A stretch of DNA of 64,000 nucleotides from Ilex aquifolium (taxonomy: Eukaryota > Streptophyta > Magnoliopsida > Aquifoliales > Aquifoliaceae). Of the stretch, positions 29,701 through 41,169 are shown in pieces. The position numbers and the translations under genes are program-made. Where the stretch lies: NCBI GenBank assembly GCA_951799425.1, contig OX637393.1, positions 17,999,744 through 18,063,743 on the forward strand, given 5' to 3'. The notes under the pieces are model-generated. The model searched no databases, was not told the origin of the DNA, and was given only the letters and a program-made list of their open reading frames with translations. Positions within the stretch are counted from its first letter, which is position 1. Each line of letters begins with the position of its first letter.

Positions 29701-31296
29701 TGTTGTCCAAATTTGGTATTGACAATTAACGTGCAAGTATACACGATCAACAAGTAATAAAGTGATAAGTAGAGTATCGTTCCCACGGAGAATTATTAAT
29801 AATAAATTTCAAGTACTAACTTTATATCAATTCAATTTTATTTAAACAATTGAAATTGAACTATAGAATTTACTAATTTAAGAATAAACCTAAATTTAAT
29901 AATCAAAGATTGAATTTAACGGATATAAGAAGTTAAGATTACAACTTCCCCTAATGCTTCGTATAAATCTCTCCACTCTCTTTCCAGTTAATTGATCAAA
30001 ATAAGTTGTTAACTGAGACTTCAAAATTATTTATCAAACCTCTTCCGATAGTAAGATAAGCATATCTATCCCAATTAAATTGCTATATTCCTATGCAAAA
30101 TAAGTTGAAATAGATTCATTAAGTTCAAACTCTCATAAAAGTTACACACGGCGTATAGGTATATTCCTATCCTATACACAAACCCAGCTATTCAATCCGA
30201 AGAAGAATAAACTAGACGCATGTCATCATATTCAGATCTAAACCTAGAATTCATCTCCCAATTTCATCTAGGTTATCAAATTAATTGATGACAAAACAAT
30301 TATATATTAAACACAAAATATGACAAACAACTCATATATGATCAACAAGAACTAGAAACGAGAGTAGATAAATTTAACTAGACATTAGGTTCCGTTGCAA
30401 TCTTAATAAGAATTTAGTTCATAATGTAATTGAAAAACATCCTTCTCAAATTAAACAACATCTTAGAAAAATCAAGAAATAAAAGTAAGAGAAAAGAATG
30501 AAACTTAGTCGCAAGCTTCAACTCCTCTCTAGCCTTCAAGTCCGATTTTCTTCGCGTCGGTTCCTTTGATTCTTGCCTTCAATTTTCTATCAATACTTGG
30601 TTTTCTCTCTATTCTTTCAGCCCCCAAAGTCATTATATTTATATTCTCCTCAAACCCTAGCACATAGGAGACATTAGAGTCCAATTTCGGGTCAAACAAG
30701 TCAGAAATCGCGTCCAACTTCCGTGGGGGCGCGCTGGGGCGCTGGGACAGCGCTAGGACAGCGCTATATAGGCAGTAAATGGGCGCTGGGGCGCTGAAAC
30801 AGCGCTGAAATGGCGCTGGGGAGGCAGTTTCTGGGCGCTGGAACAGCGCTGAAACAGCGCTGGGAAGGCAGATTTTGCGCCTTCAGCTCTGGACCAGTTT
30901 TCGTAAAATCGCCATAACTTTTGATCGAACCGTTGGATGGAGCTGAACTGTTGACACAATATATAAGACATCCAGATCTACAACTTTCATGTTTTGAACT
31001 TTTCCAGATTCTGAGTGGATCATGGTAAAAATGGAGGAAAACCGAGGTACTTCCACCAGATGGTGCTAGTTCTAGTGCCTTTGTTACCAAACACCAATAC
31101 CTCCTTGATTTCTTTCACTTTTAAGCCTCTAAATCCTTGTTTCCTTACAAATGATCTTGTTTGCATCCAAATGATGATTCCTATCAAATAACATCAAAAC
31201 ACACAAAACAAATAAAAAAGAACATAAAATAATTAAAAACTTGCAAATTCCTTAAGCCGAAAGTACTCAATTCGTAGGTATAAAACCAACTCATCA
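29701..31296 (-). repeat. 5' LTR of the Athila-type element
   Basis: 1,596 bp, nearly identical to the 3' LTR. The main difference is in the GC-rich GCGCTG block (30,728-30,870), where an extra GACAGCGCTAG unit is present and another part is replaced by GAGGCAGTTTCTGG. It should carry the promoter for the gag-protease RNA. Confidence 0.9.
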
Positions 31297-31475
31297 AATA
31301 CCCCCAAACTTAAATCTTTGCTCTTACAAATGATCTTGTTTGCATCCAAATGATGATTCCTATCAAATAACATCAAAACACACAAAACAAATAAAAAAGA
31401 ACATAAAATAATTAAAAACTTGCAAATTCCTTAAGCCGAAAGTACTCAATTCGTAGGTATAAAACCGACTCATCA
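31297..31475 (-). repeat. Extra PPT plus partial U3 copy at the 5' end of the Athila-type element
   Basis: Directly outside the 5' LTR lie 26 bp identical to the internal PPT region (AATACCCCCAAACTTAAATC...) and then about 153 bp repeating the outer end of the LTR, finishing CTCATCA at 31,475. The right TSD ATATA follows only after this extra piece, so it was part of the DNA that integrated. The two copies differ at one base (CCAACT versus CCGACT). Confidence 0.85.
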
Positions 31476-31480
31476 ATATA

Positions 31481-31965
31481 CCACTAAATGCTCTCATACA
31501 TGTGTGACGATGATTGTAATGCTGGTGGCTTGCGAACAATTTTGATAATGAGGACAACTGTGGCATGTGTTGGTGGTGGTGGTGGGGGGTAAAGGTCATT
31601 GGTTGTTGCATGTGGTGGCTGATAGTGTTGATGGTGACAATGAAGGGATAATGGCAACAACCGTTCAGGGTGTTGGGGATGGTAGTGGTGGTAGTAGGTC
31701 ATGGTGGTGATAAGTGCAAAAATACAAATATGATGTTCCAATTTTAAAATACCGTAATTTCATATTTGAGTGTCAAATTCGAATTAAAATAAGTTTTTGT
31801 TATACTTATAGACTTATTTAAGTGTAAAACTACTTGTAAGTTACGTAAAAATAAGTATAAAACTATTGGTAAGTTATTTGAAAATAATTTGAATAAGTTG
31901 TTCCACCATCATTTTCTTAATTTAAAGTACTTTTGAGAAATCATAAGTTTTACAATATTTTTTTG
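31481..31965. other. Intergenic stretch; GGT-rich patch
   Basis: 31,500-31,720 is rich in GGTGGT and GATGGT on the plus strand (minus-strand frames give His/Pro-rich chance peptides). The remainder is AT-rich without features. The left end of the large inverted-repeat element begins at about 31,966. Confidence 0.4.
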
Positions 31966-31999
31966 TGTAAATTTCACTGACACCTCCTGAAAAATAGCC

Positions 32000-32145
32000 T
32001 AATTACAGGGACACCTCCATAATTTTTTAAATATCACTATCATCCCTTATAGTTTATATACCTCCATAATTTTGCGTCACAGTAATTACAGGGACACCTC
32101 CATAATTTTTTAAATATCACTATCATCCCTTATAGTTTATATACC
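32000..32145. repeat. 83-bp tandem duplication within the left terminal repeat
   Basis: The segment TAATTACAGGGACACC... of 63 bp occurs identically at 32,000-32,062 and 32,083-32,145 with a 20-bp spacer. The right terminal repeat at 58.8 kb has only one copy, so the duplication happened after the two ends diverged or was confined to one end. Confidence 0.85.
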
Positions 32146-32166
32146 CATTTCACATACAATCCTTAC

Positions 32167-33033
32167 TGTGAAGCCCCAAAATCCGGGAGTCCTTTTCCAA
32201 TGAAATCCGGACGAGTCACATTTGTACGAGGAGTTTCACCCAACACACAACCTAAGTTCTAACTAACACACGGACCATTCTAAGGTCCAATACACCAATG
32301 TCTAAGTATTAAATATTAATCATTCATCCATAACTATCATCACACATCATCCATTGGTTCTCAAAAGAATAATGTCCATAAAAGTCTAATTTAAATTATA
32401 CAAGGCCAAAATGTAATTATATACAAGGGACTACAAAATCCAAATCAAGAGCCACAACTCGGCTCTGTCCTCAAAGTGAGCCCTAGTTAGGGCCGTCAGC
32501 AGAAGCTCGTCCCATACATAAAAAAACGTTCCCTCAAAGGGGTGAGCCAAAGCCCAGTAGGGTATCTCCTATACAGAATATCTCTCAATCCCAAAGCGTA
32601 TGATATGAATGTGCGTCAAACACAATAAAGCATATATCTCAAGTAACATAGAAATGCTACCATGCATGCCAAATATGAATAATGTTTCATGAATGCATGT
32701 TCGACACCGAACCCCCTCTCGGGTTCCCATGTACTACACATGCTACCATGTTATGACATGAACCAGGCATTCTAAGCCCCCACTATTAATGCTAAGCATC
32801 CAATGACCATTTAAAAATACTTGTGCCTTTATTGGGCAAGCTCTTCAAAGTCATAGCCCTAACAAACTTGATTCCCAAAAATTGATGGAAAATGGTTAAA
32901 ATTGGCGTTGACTCGTAGCCCTCGTCGAGGAGAACAAATTTAGTTCTTGGTTGATCAAATGATCAAATTCTAACTATCAGATCTTGAGATATGAAAAGAT
33001 GAAGAAGAAGAAGAAGAGGCTTTAAGAACCTGG

Positions 33034-33083
<50 letters not shown>

Positions 33084-33360
33084 CAACTATTTTGGCTAGA
33101 AAATGGGGGAAAAATCTGATTTTTCCCCTTTAAAATATCTAGATCATTTATGAATAAAACCAAGTTGGAATTTAATCACACCTCACCCGATTGCGTGTTT
33201 TACCTCGTTTTACGTGAAAATTTTGACTCTCATAATTAATGAAAATTGGTTGGCTAACTCGATTTCGTGAGGCAATTCCAAAGGTGAGGTCCGTTCTGTC
33301 ATCCGAGTTATATAAAAAATCAAGTTTTAACCCGCACTTAAAACATGTTTCATTAAATTA
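32167..33360 (-). repeat. Truncated 3' LTR of the chromovirus
   Basis: It matches the 5' LTR (45,024-47,009) at both ends but lacks roughly 700 bp from its middle (the part corresponding to about 45,670-46,390) and about 60 bp of its start, where it abuts the solo-type LTR at 33,361. A (CT)20 microsatellite at 33,039-33,078 replaces a much shorter CT run in the 5' copy. Confidence 0.8.
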
Positions 33361-35747
33361 TGTGACGCCCCTAAAATCGGGGGTCTTTTGTCTACCCGTT
33401 GATCACCCATAAACCCGCGGAAGAACCCATGAATGCCGCATAACCCAACGCCACATCATAACATCCCCTTCACCAGGATCGTAACCAACACAGAATTTGG
33501 GCAGAGTCTCCCTTATACCGGGCACTCCCAAACGCATAACTTGTATACAGTTCAATCACTTGACCATTCCAAGTTCCAATATACATCAATTTGTCCTTGA
33601 TATTACTCCATTTACATCCTTTGAACAAAAGGGCTCAAGGCCCAAAAGTTTGGTAAAGTTATTTTGAATTTTTAAAAATTTTGGAGAAGCTACCGATAGC
33701 TCATATACGTCCTACCGATAGCTGAACCCTCTATCAGAGCTACCAGCAGCTACCCACTACAAGCGAGCTACCGATAGCTCTGGTACTTGCTACCGGTAAC
33801 TGAGCTCTCTAGAATCGTGCTACCGGTAGCTAATCAACGTACTACCGGTAGCAGGACCCAATTTTCCCTCAATTCAATACTTTTTCAATTTCAACTCATC
33901 TAATCTCATACAATATTCACCCAAACTCATATAACATCAAATTATACTCAAAATATAATTCATAAAGGTTCATTACACAACCCTTTAAACAATATTACAT
34001 GTCCAAAAACTAATTACACAATTGTTTTACAAAATGTAATTTAAAGCCACAACTCGGCTTTCTTCATCAACGAGGGCAAAAGTGAGAGCCATCCACTGAC
34101 GCTTGTTCCACACTTGAAATGTTGTCCCCATAAAGGGTGAGCCACGCTCAATAAGGTATCTCCTGAAGAGGCTACTCCCCAACCTGGATGCGTATGAAAT
34201 GCTCACATGTCATTCAATAATCAAATAAGCATTCATCCAAGAACATACAACTTCAAGAATGAATGTCACAATGATATGTCATGTTATGAGGTGAGACTCA
34301 CACATGCAATGTAACCTGAGACCTCTACTATCTCCCACAACACATACGATGCCATGCGTATGTATCCGGGCATTCCACGCCCTCGCCATTAATGTTACAC
34401 ATCCAATAACCATTTATAAATTTTGGGTCTTCCTTGGGGTGGGTATTTATGGATTTCAACCAACGGGCACTTGATCGACACAGCATTTATGGACTTCCAC
34501 CAATGGCTCTGCATACGTCAACACACTTTATGGACTCAATACCAATGGAGTGCATATCCAAATCATCGGGTCTTGCACCCGAGGGACAATCTAGCCCTTC
34601 TTGCTAACCCCGGCCGTATTTTCAATGCAAACCCGTGTGGCTCAGTCAAACCTTGGCCCAACTTTTCCGAACCCATGTATCAACTCACCAAGGATAGTGT
34701 TTGATCAAAACCATGCACACACCCACACCCATGTCACATGCCCACAAATGTGATGCTTCCGGTGGATATGCAATGTAATGTACAATTGCATTTCATATCA
34801 TTATGCAATCAAGATTTCAATTGCAATTACAAAATCATATTCAACATGTCATGAGCACAATACGAACAATTCCAAATCCTCAATGTAACTTATATCATTA
34901 AACATATAATTACATTCTAACATCACCACAAAGCATGTTATATCAATTTCATTCAAATAACATACTTATCAATCATAAGCATTTTATCGAACAACTTAAA
35001 AGGACATAATAATATAACACATAATCATACTCAATTTATCACATTCTCATGAAATCACCAAACAAACAATTTCAACAATACCCAATTCTTGCAAAATTAG
35101 TTTAATACATTCTTATACCATTTTCCGTACACTAGTTATACTAGAAATAAATTTAGCCAAGAGATTTCATCTCAAATCATGCTACCCATTTCATACGAAA
35201 CCCTAAGTTGAAAATAAACCTAGTTAGTAGAAGCACCCTACCTCTTGAAGCATAATACAAATGATAGAAACTCCTAGAAAACCCAACTCAAGATTTAGAA
35301 TATGATTCCAAAAATCCCGTTCTTGAGACTTCATCAAAATCCACGATTTTTGGCACATAAACGTAGCTCTCATCGCGTAAATCAACTTTTATTCTTGGTC
35401 CGAAGCGTTTTGATGAGAGGTTGGGTCTAAATCATAGAGAGAAGCTTGAAGAAACCCTCCATTCTCTATCTCTCAAAAATCTGGTGTAAAATGGGGAGAA
35501 AATATGATTTTCTCCCCTATTTATATCCCTTAATACTTGGCCCACAATGCGCCACATGTCCTGTCGGTTCCTGATCCGATTTTGTTCCGTATCAATTAAA
35601 TATCATTTTGTGTTATGTTCAATATATTTTATTTGAGCTATTTTTCGTATTTCGCAATTAAAACTCAATCGCGTTTATTTTAGCCGTGCGATGCTCGATC
35701 GCACCGTAAAACGTAAATTTTTTATCAAAATTTTTCCGGGTTTTACA
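33361..35747 (-). repeat. Complete LTR of a related chromovirus subfamily (solo or fused)
   Basis: TGTGACGCCCC (33,361) to CCGGGTTTTACA (35,747), 2,387 bp, gives canonical TG...CA ends. Its layout parallels that of the chromovirus LTR (shared pieces such as CACAACTCGGCT, GGTATCTCCT and GGGCATTCC), but it is clearly a different subfamily. The flanks AATTA and AACAT do not match, so it was not a simple insertion. It joins a truncated integrase gene (after VFHV) to a truncated 3' LTR. Confidence 0.8.
33686..33855. repeat. Array of GCTACCGGTAGC palindromes within the LTR
   Basis: Seven copies of GCTACCGRTAGC or a one- to two-base variant occur at a spacing of about 23-30 bp (about 33,688, 33,711, 33,738, 33,765, 33,789, 33,819, 33,842). 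The consensus is a perfect 12-bp palindrome. The sequences between copies differ. It lies in the right half of the LTR as read on the coding strand (downstream part). Confidence 0.8.
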
Positions 35748-35854
35748 AACATGGAACACACTGTGTACACAAAATAGATTTGGCTGTAATACCAATCGAT
35801 AAGCAACTTTTCCGATCCTCTCAAGTACCTCGAAAGGCCTAATATACCTCGGCG
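35748..35854 (-). pseudogene. Chromovirus integrase C-terminal piece (right of the hAT)
   Basis: The minus strand reads PRYIRPFEVLERIGKVAYRL then LQPNLFCVHSVFHV, the GPY/F-type C-terminal module of gypsy integrases. It ends abruptly at VFHV, where the solo-type LTR begins. The remaining tail, including any chromodomain, is gone. Its upstream half lies beyond the hAT at 39,996 (GKFLT). Confidence 0.85.
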
Positions 35855-36009
35855 CAAGGGCGGATGCAGAAATTTTACTCAGGGTGAGCAATTTAATTAT
35901 GCACTCTAATTTTTTTTTCTTTCTAAACAATCACGCTATATAATATATTTATACTAGTAATTGCCCGTGCCTGAAGGCACGACGCAACAAACCAAAACTT
36001 GTAAGAAAT

Positions 36010-36295
36010 CTTGGAAAACCCAAAACTAAGATTAGAATAGCAATCACAAATTTGCAACCCAGAGACTAAAAACAGAGGTTATTCGTGCATATACATACAA
36101 TCAAAAAAATCAATAAAAAACTATAAGCACATTCAATGACACTTTAAAAACCAAATAACCAATTATAATACAAATTATACTCGATCTCAATTGGGTTTGT
36201 ACGAACTACAAACAGATGAAAATTGAAAAAGGCATGCATAAACAATCAAAGTTCTTGATCAAATTGCATTGATTATTGCCAAAGATGTTGTCCAC
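36010..36295. repeat. 286-bp direct repeat within the Helitron, copy 1
   Basis: The segment beginning CTTGGAAAACCCAAAAC and ending GATGTTGTCCAC recurs at 37,314-37,599 with the same length and about 5% difference. Both copies are in the same orientation. Confidence 0.9.
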
Positions 36296-37313
36296 CGTCT
36301 TGAAGAGTTGAGGGCAGTAGCTAAACAGTGACGTGAATAGTGACTGTTCAAGCTGCTGCATCCAGCAGGGAGAAGAAGAGCTATTCAACAATTGGACCAT
36401 TTTGCAGATATCCAACATGGAGGAGAGCAAAATTTCCTAAAACTATCTATTCAACATATCTACATAATCAAGTTTAGAACAAATCATGTAATTTATGAAT
36501 TTAAAGAGATCGTGCAATGCAAAATCGAGCACTAATCATGTAATTTATTTTTTTTATTACACAATTTCAAATCAATCTAAACTCTCAATTAATATAAAAA
36601 AATGACAAAATTTACTTTAAAAACATAACATAAAAAATAGCAACATGTGTAGATAATTAGTAAAAATTTACTTATTTTTAAGAAACATATGAATTTAAAG
36701 AAAACACAACAATTCAAAAAAAAAAAATCCAAAAACTCTACTTGGCACCAAGGAAGCTCCATAGATCAATCGTACAAAACTTCTATGCATCTTTATCTTT
36801 GTACTAAGATCCAAAAACTCCATACCTTCTATAACAATCCAAAAAAACTCAGCTAATTAACATAAAAGAAAGAGGGAATTAAAATAGTTATACATCATAT
36901 ATCCCATCAAATATGAAAAATAATTATTTGGAAGCAAAAATTCAATCCAATTTGATTCTCTTTATTTTTCTGTCAATTTAATAGACTAACCCTTAAAATC
37001 CCAAACCATAAACACCATATCCCCTTCACCTACAACTAAATCTTGAACGCTCTTTCTCCATAACTAAAACCATCAATGATATTGATGTTGTGGTAGTCCG
37101 CTCAAGACACCAAACATTTAACTGACATAAAAACCATGGCCACCTAATGGTGATACGACAGATTCAAGTATGGGTCAAGTATAACTACATTGTTAGCATT
37201 CAAAAATTAGAAAGGACCTTAAAATTTAAGAGGTGTCCCAAATACTGCAATTTAATATCACAAGAAATTACATGAAAAGGCAAAACCTTGAATGTGAGAA
37301 ATTGAACCCAAAA

Positions 37314-37599
37314 CTTGGAAAACCCAAAACAAAGATTAGAATAGCTATCACAAATTCGCAACCCATAGACTAAAAACAGAGGTTATTCGTGCGTATACAT
37401 ACAATCAAATAAACCAATAAAAAACTATAAGCACATTCAATGACACTTTAAAAACCAAATGACCAATTATAATACAAATTACACTCGATCTCAATTGGGT
37501 TTGTACAAAATACAAACAGATGAAAATTGAAAAAGGCATGCATAAACAATCAAAGTTCTTGATCCAATTGCAAGGATTATTGCCAAAGATGTTGTCCAC
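37314..37599. repeat. 286-bp direct repeat within the Helitron, copy 2
   Basis: See copy 1 for the match. About 165 bp further on (37,766-37,788) CTTGGTTTGTTGCGCCGTGG is an inverted copy of the Helitron's own 3' subterminal sequence, suggesting that a second, inverted Helitron end was absorbed. Confidence 0.85.
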
Positions 37600-39995
37600 A
37601 GTTGTTTAGGTCAGCATGCAATCTTTCAAGTAAATTGCTTAAATGTTTCTGGAAGCAATAAAAGAGCTTGAGCAGTAAACCCGCCTATGATTTTTATATA
37701 TAGAGTAGTAAAGCCTTAATTACCTGCATGAATACACCAACTTGAATAGTACAAATCAACACATCTTGGTTTGTTGCGCCGTGGCACAGAGGAGCAGGGT
37801 ACACCCTGAAACATACAGAACCCATTCAAATTGTCATTTCCAAGCACCATAAACTATCCAAAAGAAAACTGATAAATTTTATTCAAGCACTATATAAAAT
37901 GACTGCATATTAATCTTCCTGAATGGTCAAGTCCATCTCTCTCACTCCCCTCTCCCAGCACTCCCTAAGAATGTCATGACTGATCGAAGATTTGAGTCCA
38001 TTATTAATGGGGGACTTCTACTAATTCCTATTGTGTATTCTACAACAACCCCACAATAAGTAAATGCAGCACCATTATCTTACCTCCGCAGATATGAGGC
38101 AACAGAGACAATGACAAACATTGCCAAAAATGAACCACATAAGGATTATATCAATCTTCTTTATCACTCTAATCCACCAACTTATACACCTGCAGAGTAT
38201 GTATCCAGACGGAACAACCTATGACCCATGATGGATAGCCAATAATCATACAACAACATTGCAAATAGTAATTGAACCCACTTCGTGAGTTCCATTAATT
38301 ACCATAAATCACATATGATTTACACTTGCAAATTGATAGTGCATTTTCTTCGAAGCAAACCATCAAACACGTGGTGGGTGTTGATGATATGAAGGGGTGG
38401 AGGCAGAGGAGGAAGGGTAAAATGAGAGACATAAGAGAGAAGTGGTTTGTTCAGAGTAAAAATTTACTATATTTTGACAATAATCCTATGATGATGGTAT
38501 GAATTCAGAGTAAAACTTTACATGATCAAAAAATCCACCAGTTGAGCACTGCGGGTGAACTACCAAGAAATCACATCTACTTGACTAACCCATATGTAAG
38601 CATAATACATACACACACAGAAATGTGAATACCCAAAGTGTACCTGAAACAGAGGATTTGAGATGTGAATATCCAAAGCCTCTCCTCCTCTCTCTATGCC
38701 TTTCGTCTGTCTTTGTCTCTATTGTAGCCGTAATAATGCCACGATTATGAGTGAGACTTGAGATTGGGAGAAGATTTGAGATGGATTCCATGTGATAGAG
38801 GTGTGATAGATTGGGAGAGAGAGGCAAAAGTGAGAGAGACGCGTGAGAGATAGCCCTAAATTGGGCTGGAAAATAAAATTTAGTACTTATTGTTGACCGT
38901 TGGATCAGTATTTATGAGATGATCTGAACCGTCTTTTATGTTGGGATTACGTTGTCTGTTGGATGTGTTTATATTTTGTCTCAAAATGATCTGGATCGCT
39001 CTTTGTCTCTAAAATTCAAACTCAGCTCTACTTTATTATATAGATTTATTGCATCACATTTGATACATGAATTCCATTTAACATAAAAAATGTCAAAAAA
39101 TAATGTATATTTTATATGTACAAAAAATGACTAATTATCATCATCGTAAAGAAATGGAACTAATTGTTATTTTTGTAATTAAAAAATATCAGTTATTCAC
39201 CAACAATCCATTAAATTTATTCAATAAAGGATGTTACAAACACACTGAGATATTAGTATATTTAAACTACTAAACTGGAATTTAAGAGCTAAATATAGTA
39301 AAAAAAATTTAAAATCGATTGACATATAATAAAATCTATAATCAATACTCGAATAAAAATAAAGACGATTTCTTGTAGAAAAAAATAGTTAATGAAGGTC
39401 AATTTCAGGAACTTTCACTTGCAAAACGTCATAAATAATAAAATTAAGGTCATATGAAGAAAGCCTTATAAAAAAAAAAACTTGTCTCGTTGTTCTATTT
39501 TTGTGACATACTGCTCAGTATTATCTGTATGACTACAAGTATTGCAGAAAAATCTAAAACTTCATACTATACCCAAAAAAACTTAGAAGATATGATACAC
39601 CATGATCAACTGACAACTCAATCAGTTAAAAAATTGGATCAATACCAAATTTCAATAATTTGGGATCCATACCAAGTTTTGGGGATCAATCCTAACTTAA
39701 TTCCATTGAGTTGTAAATCGATCTATTTGAGTCGCATCTTAACGTGATTAAGTTGTTATTTTTTGTATGATACCTAGATTTTAACAATTTGGGCCTAGAA
39801 TTTTTTTTTTTTTAAGTGGGATTGGTTTTTTAATTCTTTTGGGTGGACGATGGTGGGCCTAGCATTTTTTTCTTTGGTTTTGAGTGGGCACAAGTGATAT
39901 ATTATTCAAATATATAATATATATACCTAGGTAATAATTTTTTTTTTTAAGGGGTGGCACTTGCCCACCCTTGACCATGCATAGCTCCGCCCCTG

Positions 39996-40960
39996 CCTCG
40001 TCAAAAACTTGCCTCTGTTTCCAAATCGGATCATTCCTCTCTTAGGCATAACCTTCAAGAAGACATAATCACTCACTTCAAACTCTAGAGGTCTCCGCCG
40101 CTGATCAGCATAGCTCTTCTATCAGCTTTGAGCTATGTGAAGACGCTTCCGTATATTGGTCACCTTCTCATAAGTGTCCCTAATCAAGTCCGGAGCTGTG
40201 GGAGGTCCCTCTCACACCTTTGTCCAACAAATCAGAGAACGACATGGTCTCCTGTAAAAGGCCTCATAGGGCACTATCTGTATGCTTGCCTAATAACTGT
40301 TGTTATAAGCAAATTCCACTAAGGGAAAATGATTCTCTCAACTGCCTTTAAAATCAAGGACGCATGCTCGAATGATGTCCTCTAAAATCTGTATCTTCCT
40401 CTCCGATTGGCCATTCGTCTGTGGATGAAAAGATGCTCAACATCAACTGTGTGCCCTTGGACGACTAAAAGCTATCCCAAAACTGAGTCATAAAATGGGG
40501 AACCCGATCCGATACTATAGAAACGGGTACCCCATGCAATTGGGCAATCTCCCGAATGCATAGCCCACAAAACTCCTCTACTGTGAAGGTCTTCCGTATA
40601 GCCAAGAAATGGGACAAATTTGTAAGCCGATCCACTATAACCCAAACCATTTCATGTCCCCATGTAAATCGTGGCAAATAGGTAACAAAATCCATCGTAA
40701 TGTGCTCCCATTTTCACTCGGCTACCTCCAAAGGCAGGAGCAACACTGTAGGTCTCTAGTGCTCAATCTTGACTTGTTGACAAATCAAACACCTACTCAC
40801 AAAATCCCCAACGTGCTTCTTCATCCCACTCCAACAGTACTGACAAGGAAGATCATGATATACCTTTGTTCCATCGGGATGCACCACAAAACGAGATCAA
40901 TGAAACTCTCAAAGGATCTCCTCCCTTAAATTAGTGGAATGAGGAACAAGAAGTCTGCCT
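39996..40960 (-). pseudogene. Chromovirus integrase (zinc finger and catalytic core)
   Basis: The minus strand from about 40,880 reads KVYHDLPCQYCWSGMKKHV and RCLICQQVKIEH, the HHCC zinc-binding module. The 76-codon frame 40,695-40,465 follows: MDFVTYLPRF with the first Asp, VIVDRLTNLSHF and VPVSIVSDRVPHFMTQFW with the second Asp. DDE-terminal pieces are readable to 40,380. The region 40,130-39,996 reads EFEVSDYVFLKVMPKRG and GKFLT, just before the hAT. Several in-frame stops and a shift at about 40,460 inactivate it. Confidence 0.85.
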
Positions 40961-41169
40961 GTATACTGTAGACTACCATCGAAATGGATAGCCCAACCCT
41001 TGTCACCCTATCCAGAATAAATCTTGTCCTTGATGGACACTATCTCGGAATCCTGTCTGTGAGCCTCAATCACTCGGCTGAGCAAAGACCGGGGTGGCAA
41101 TCAAATTGCCCATAATATCTTGAGCTTGATCCTGATAGTGCATTCCAAACTTCTCAAGCATCTTCTACT

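Larger units (their letters stand above)
24151..31475 (-). mobile_element. Non-autonomous Athila-type LTR retrotransposon (gag-protease only)
   Basis: Long direct repeats at 24,151-25,729 and 29,701-31,296, with ends TGTTGTCC and CTCATCA (TGATGAG on the coding strand), bracket a 4-kb interior. The target duplication ATATA lies at 24,146-24,150 and 31,476-31,480. The coding strand is minus: 5' LTR, PBS, an intact gag-protease gene, a non-coding tail with a hairpin array, PPT, 3' LTR. RT, RNase H and integrase are absent. The two LTRs differ by few substitutions, so insertion was recent. Its cDNA would have to be made by enzymes of a relative. The 5' end carries an extra U3-PPT copy. Confidence 0.9.
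35954..39044 (-). mobile_element. Non-autonomous Helitron nested in the hAT
   Basis: On the minus strand the 5' end is TCTATATAATAAAGTAGAGC (from 39,044) preceded by A. The 3' end is CTAG (35,957-35,954) followed by T, eight bases after a perfect 7-bp hairpin CGTGCCT-TC-AGGCACG (35,981-35,966). TC start, 16-20-nt terminal hairpin, CTRR end and insertion between A and T are the Helitron hallmarks. Length is 3,091 bp. I see no Rep/helicase gene or recognisable captured gene, so it must have moved with help. Confidence 0.85.
35855..39995. mobile_element. Tip100-like hAT element (non-autonomous shell) in integrase gene
   Basis: The left end is CAAGGGCGGATG and the right end, reverse complemented, CAGGGGCGGAGC, the Tip100-type TIR. 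The 8-bp flanks CCTCGGCG (35,847-35,854) and CCTCGTCA (39,996-40,003) agree at six positions. Removing the element restores continuity of the integrase reading (GKFLT before, PRYIRPFEV after). The 3,091-bp Helitron inside leaves a shell of about 1,050 bp with no transposase, so it was a non-autonomous copy. Confidence 0.82.

Noticed and set aside
31500..31720. Glycine-rich or histidine-rich protein gene
   Set aside because: Frames come from GGTGGT simple repeats, no signal peptide or conserved motif, and the segment is a narrow strip between two elements.
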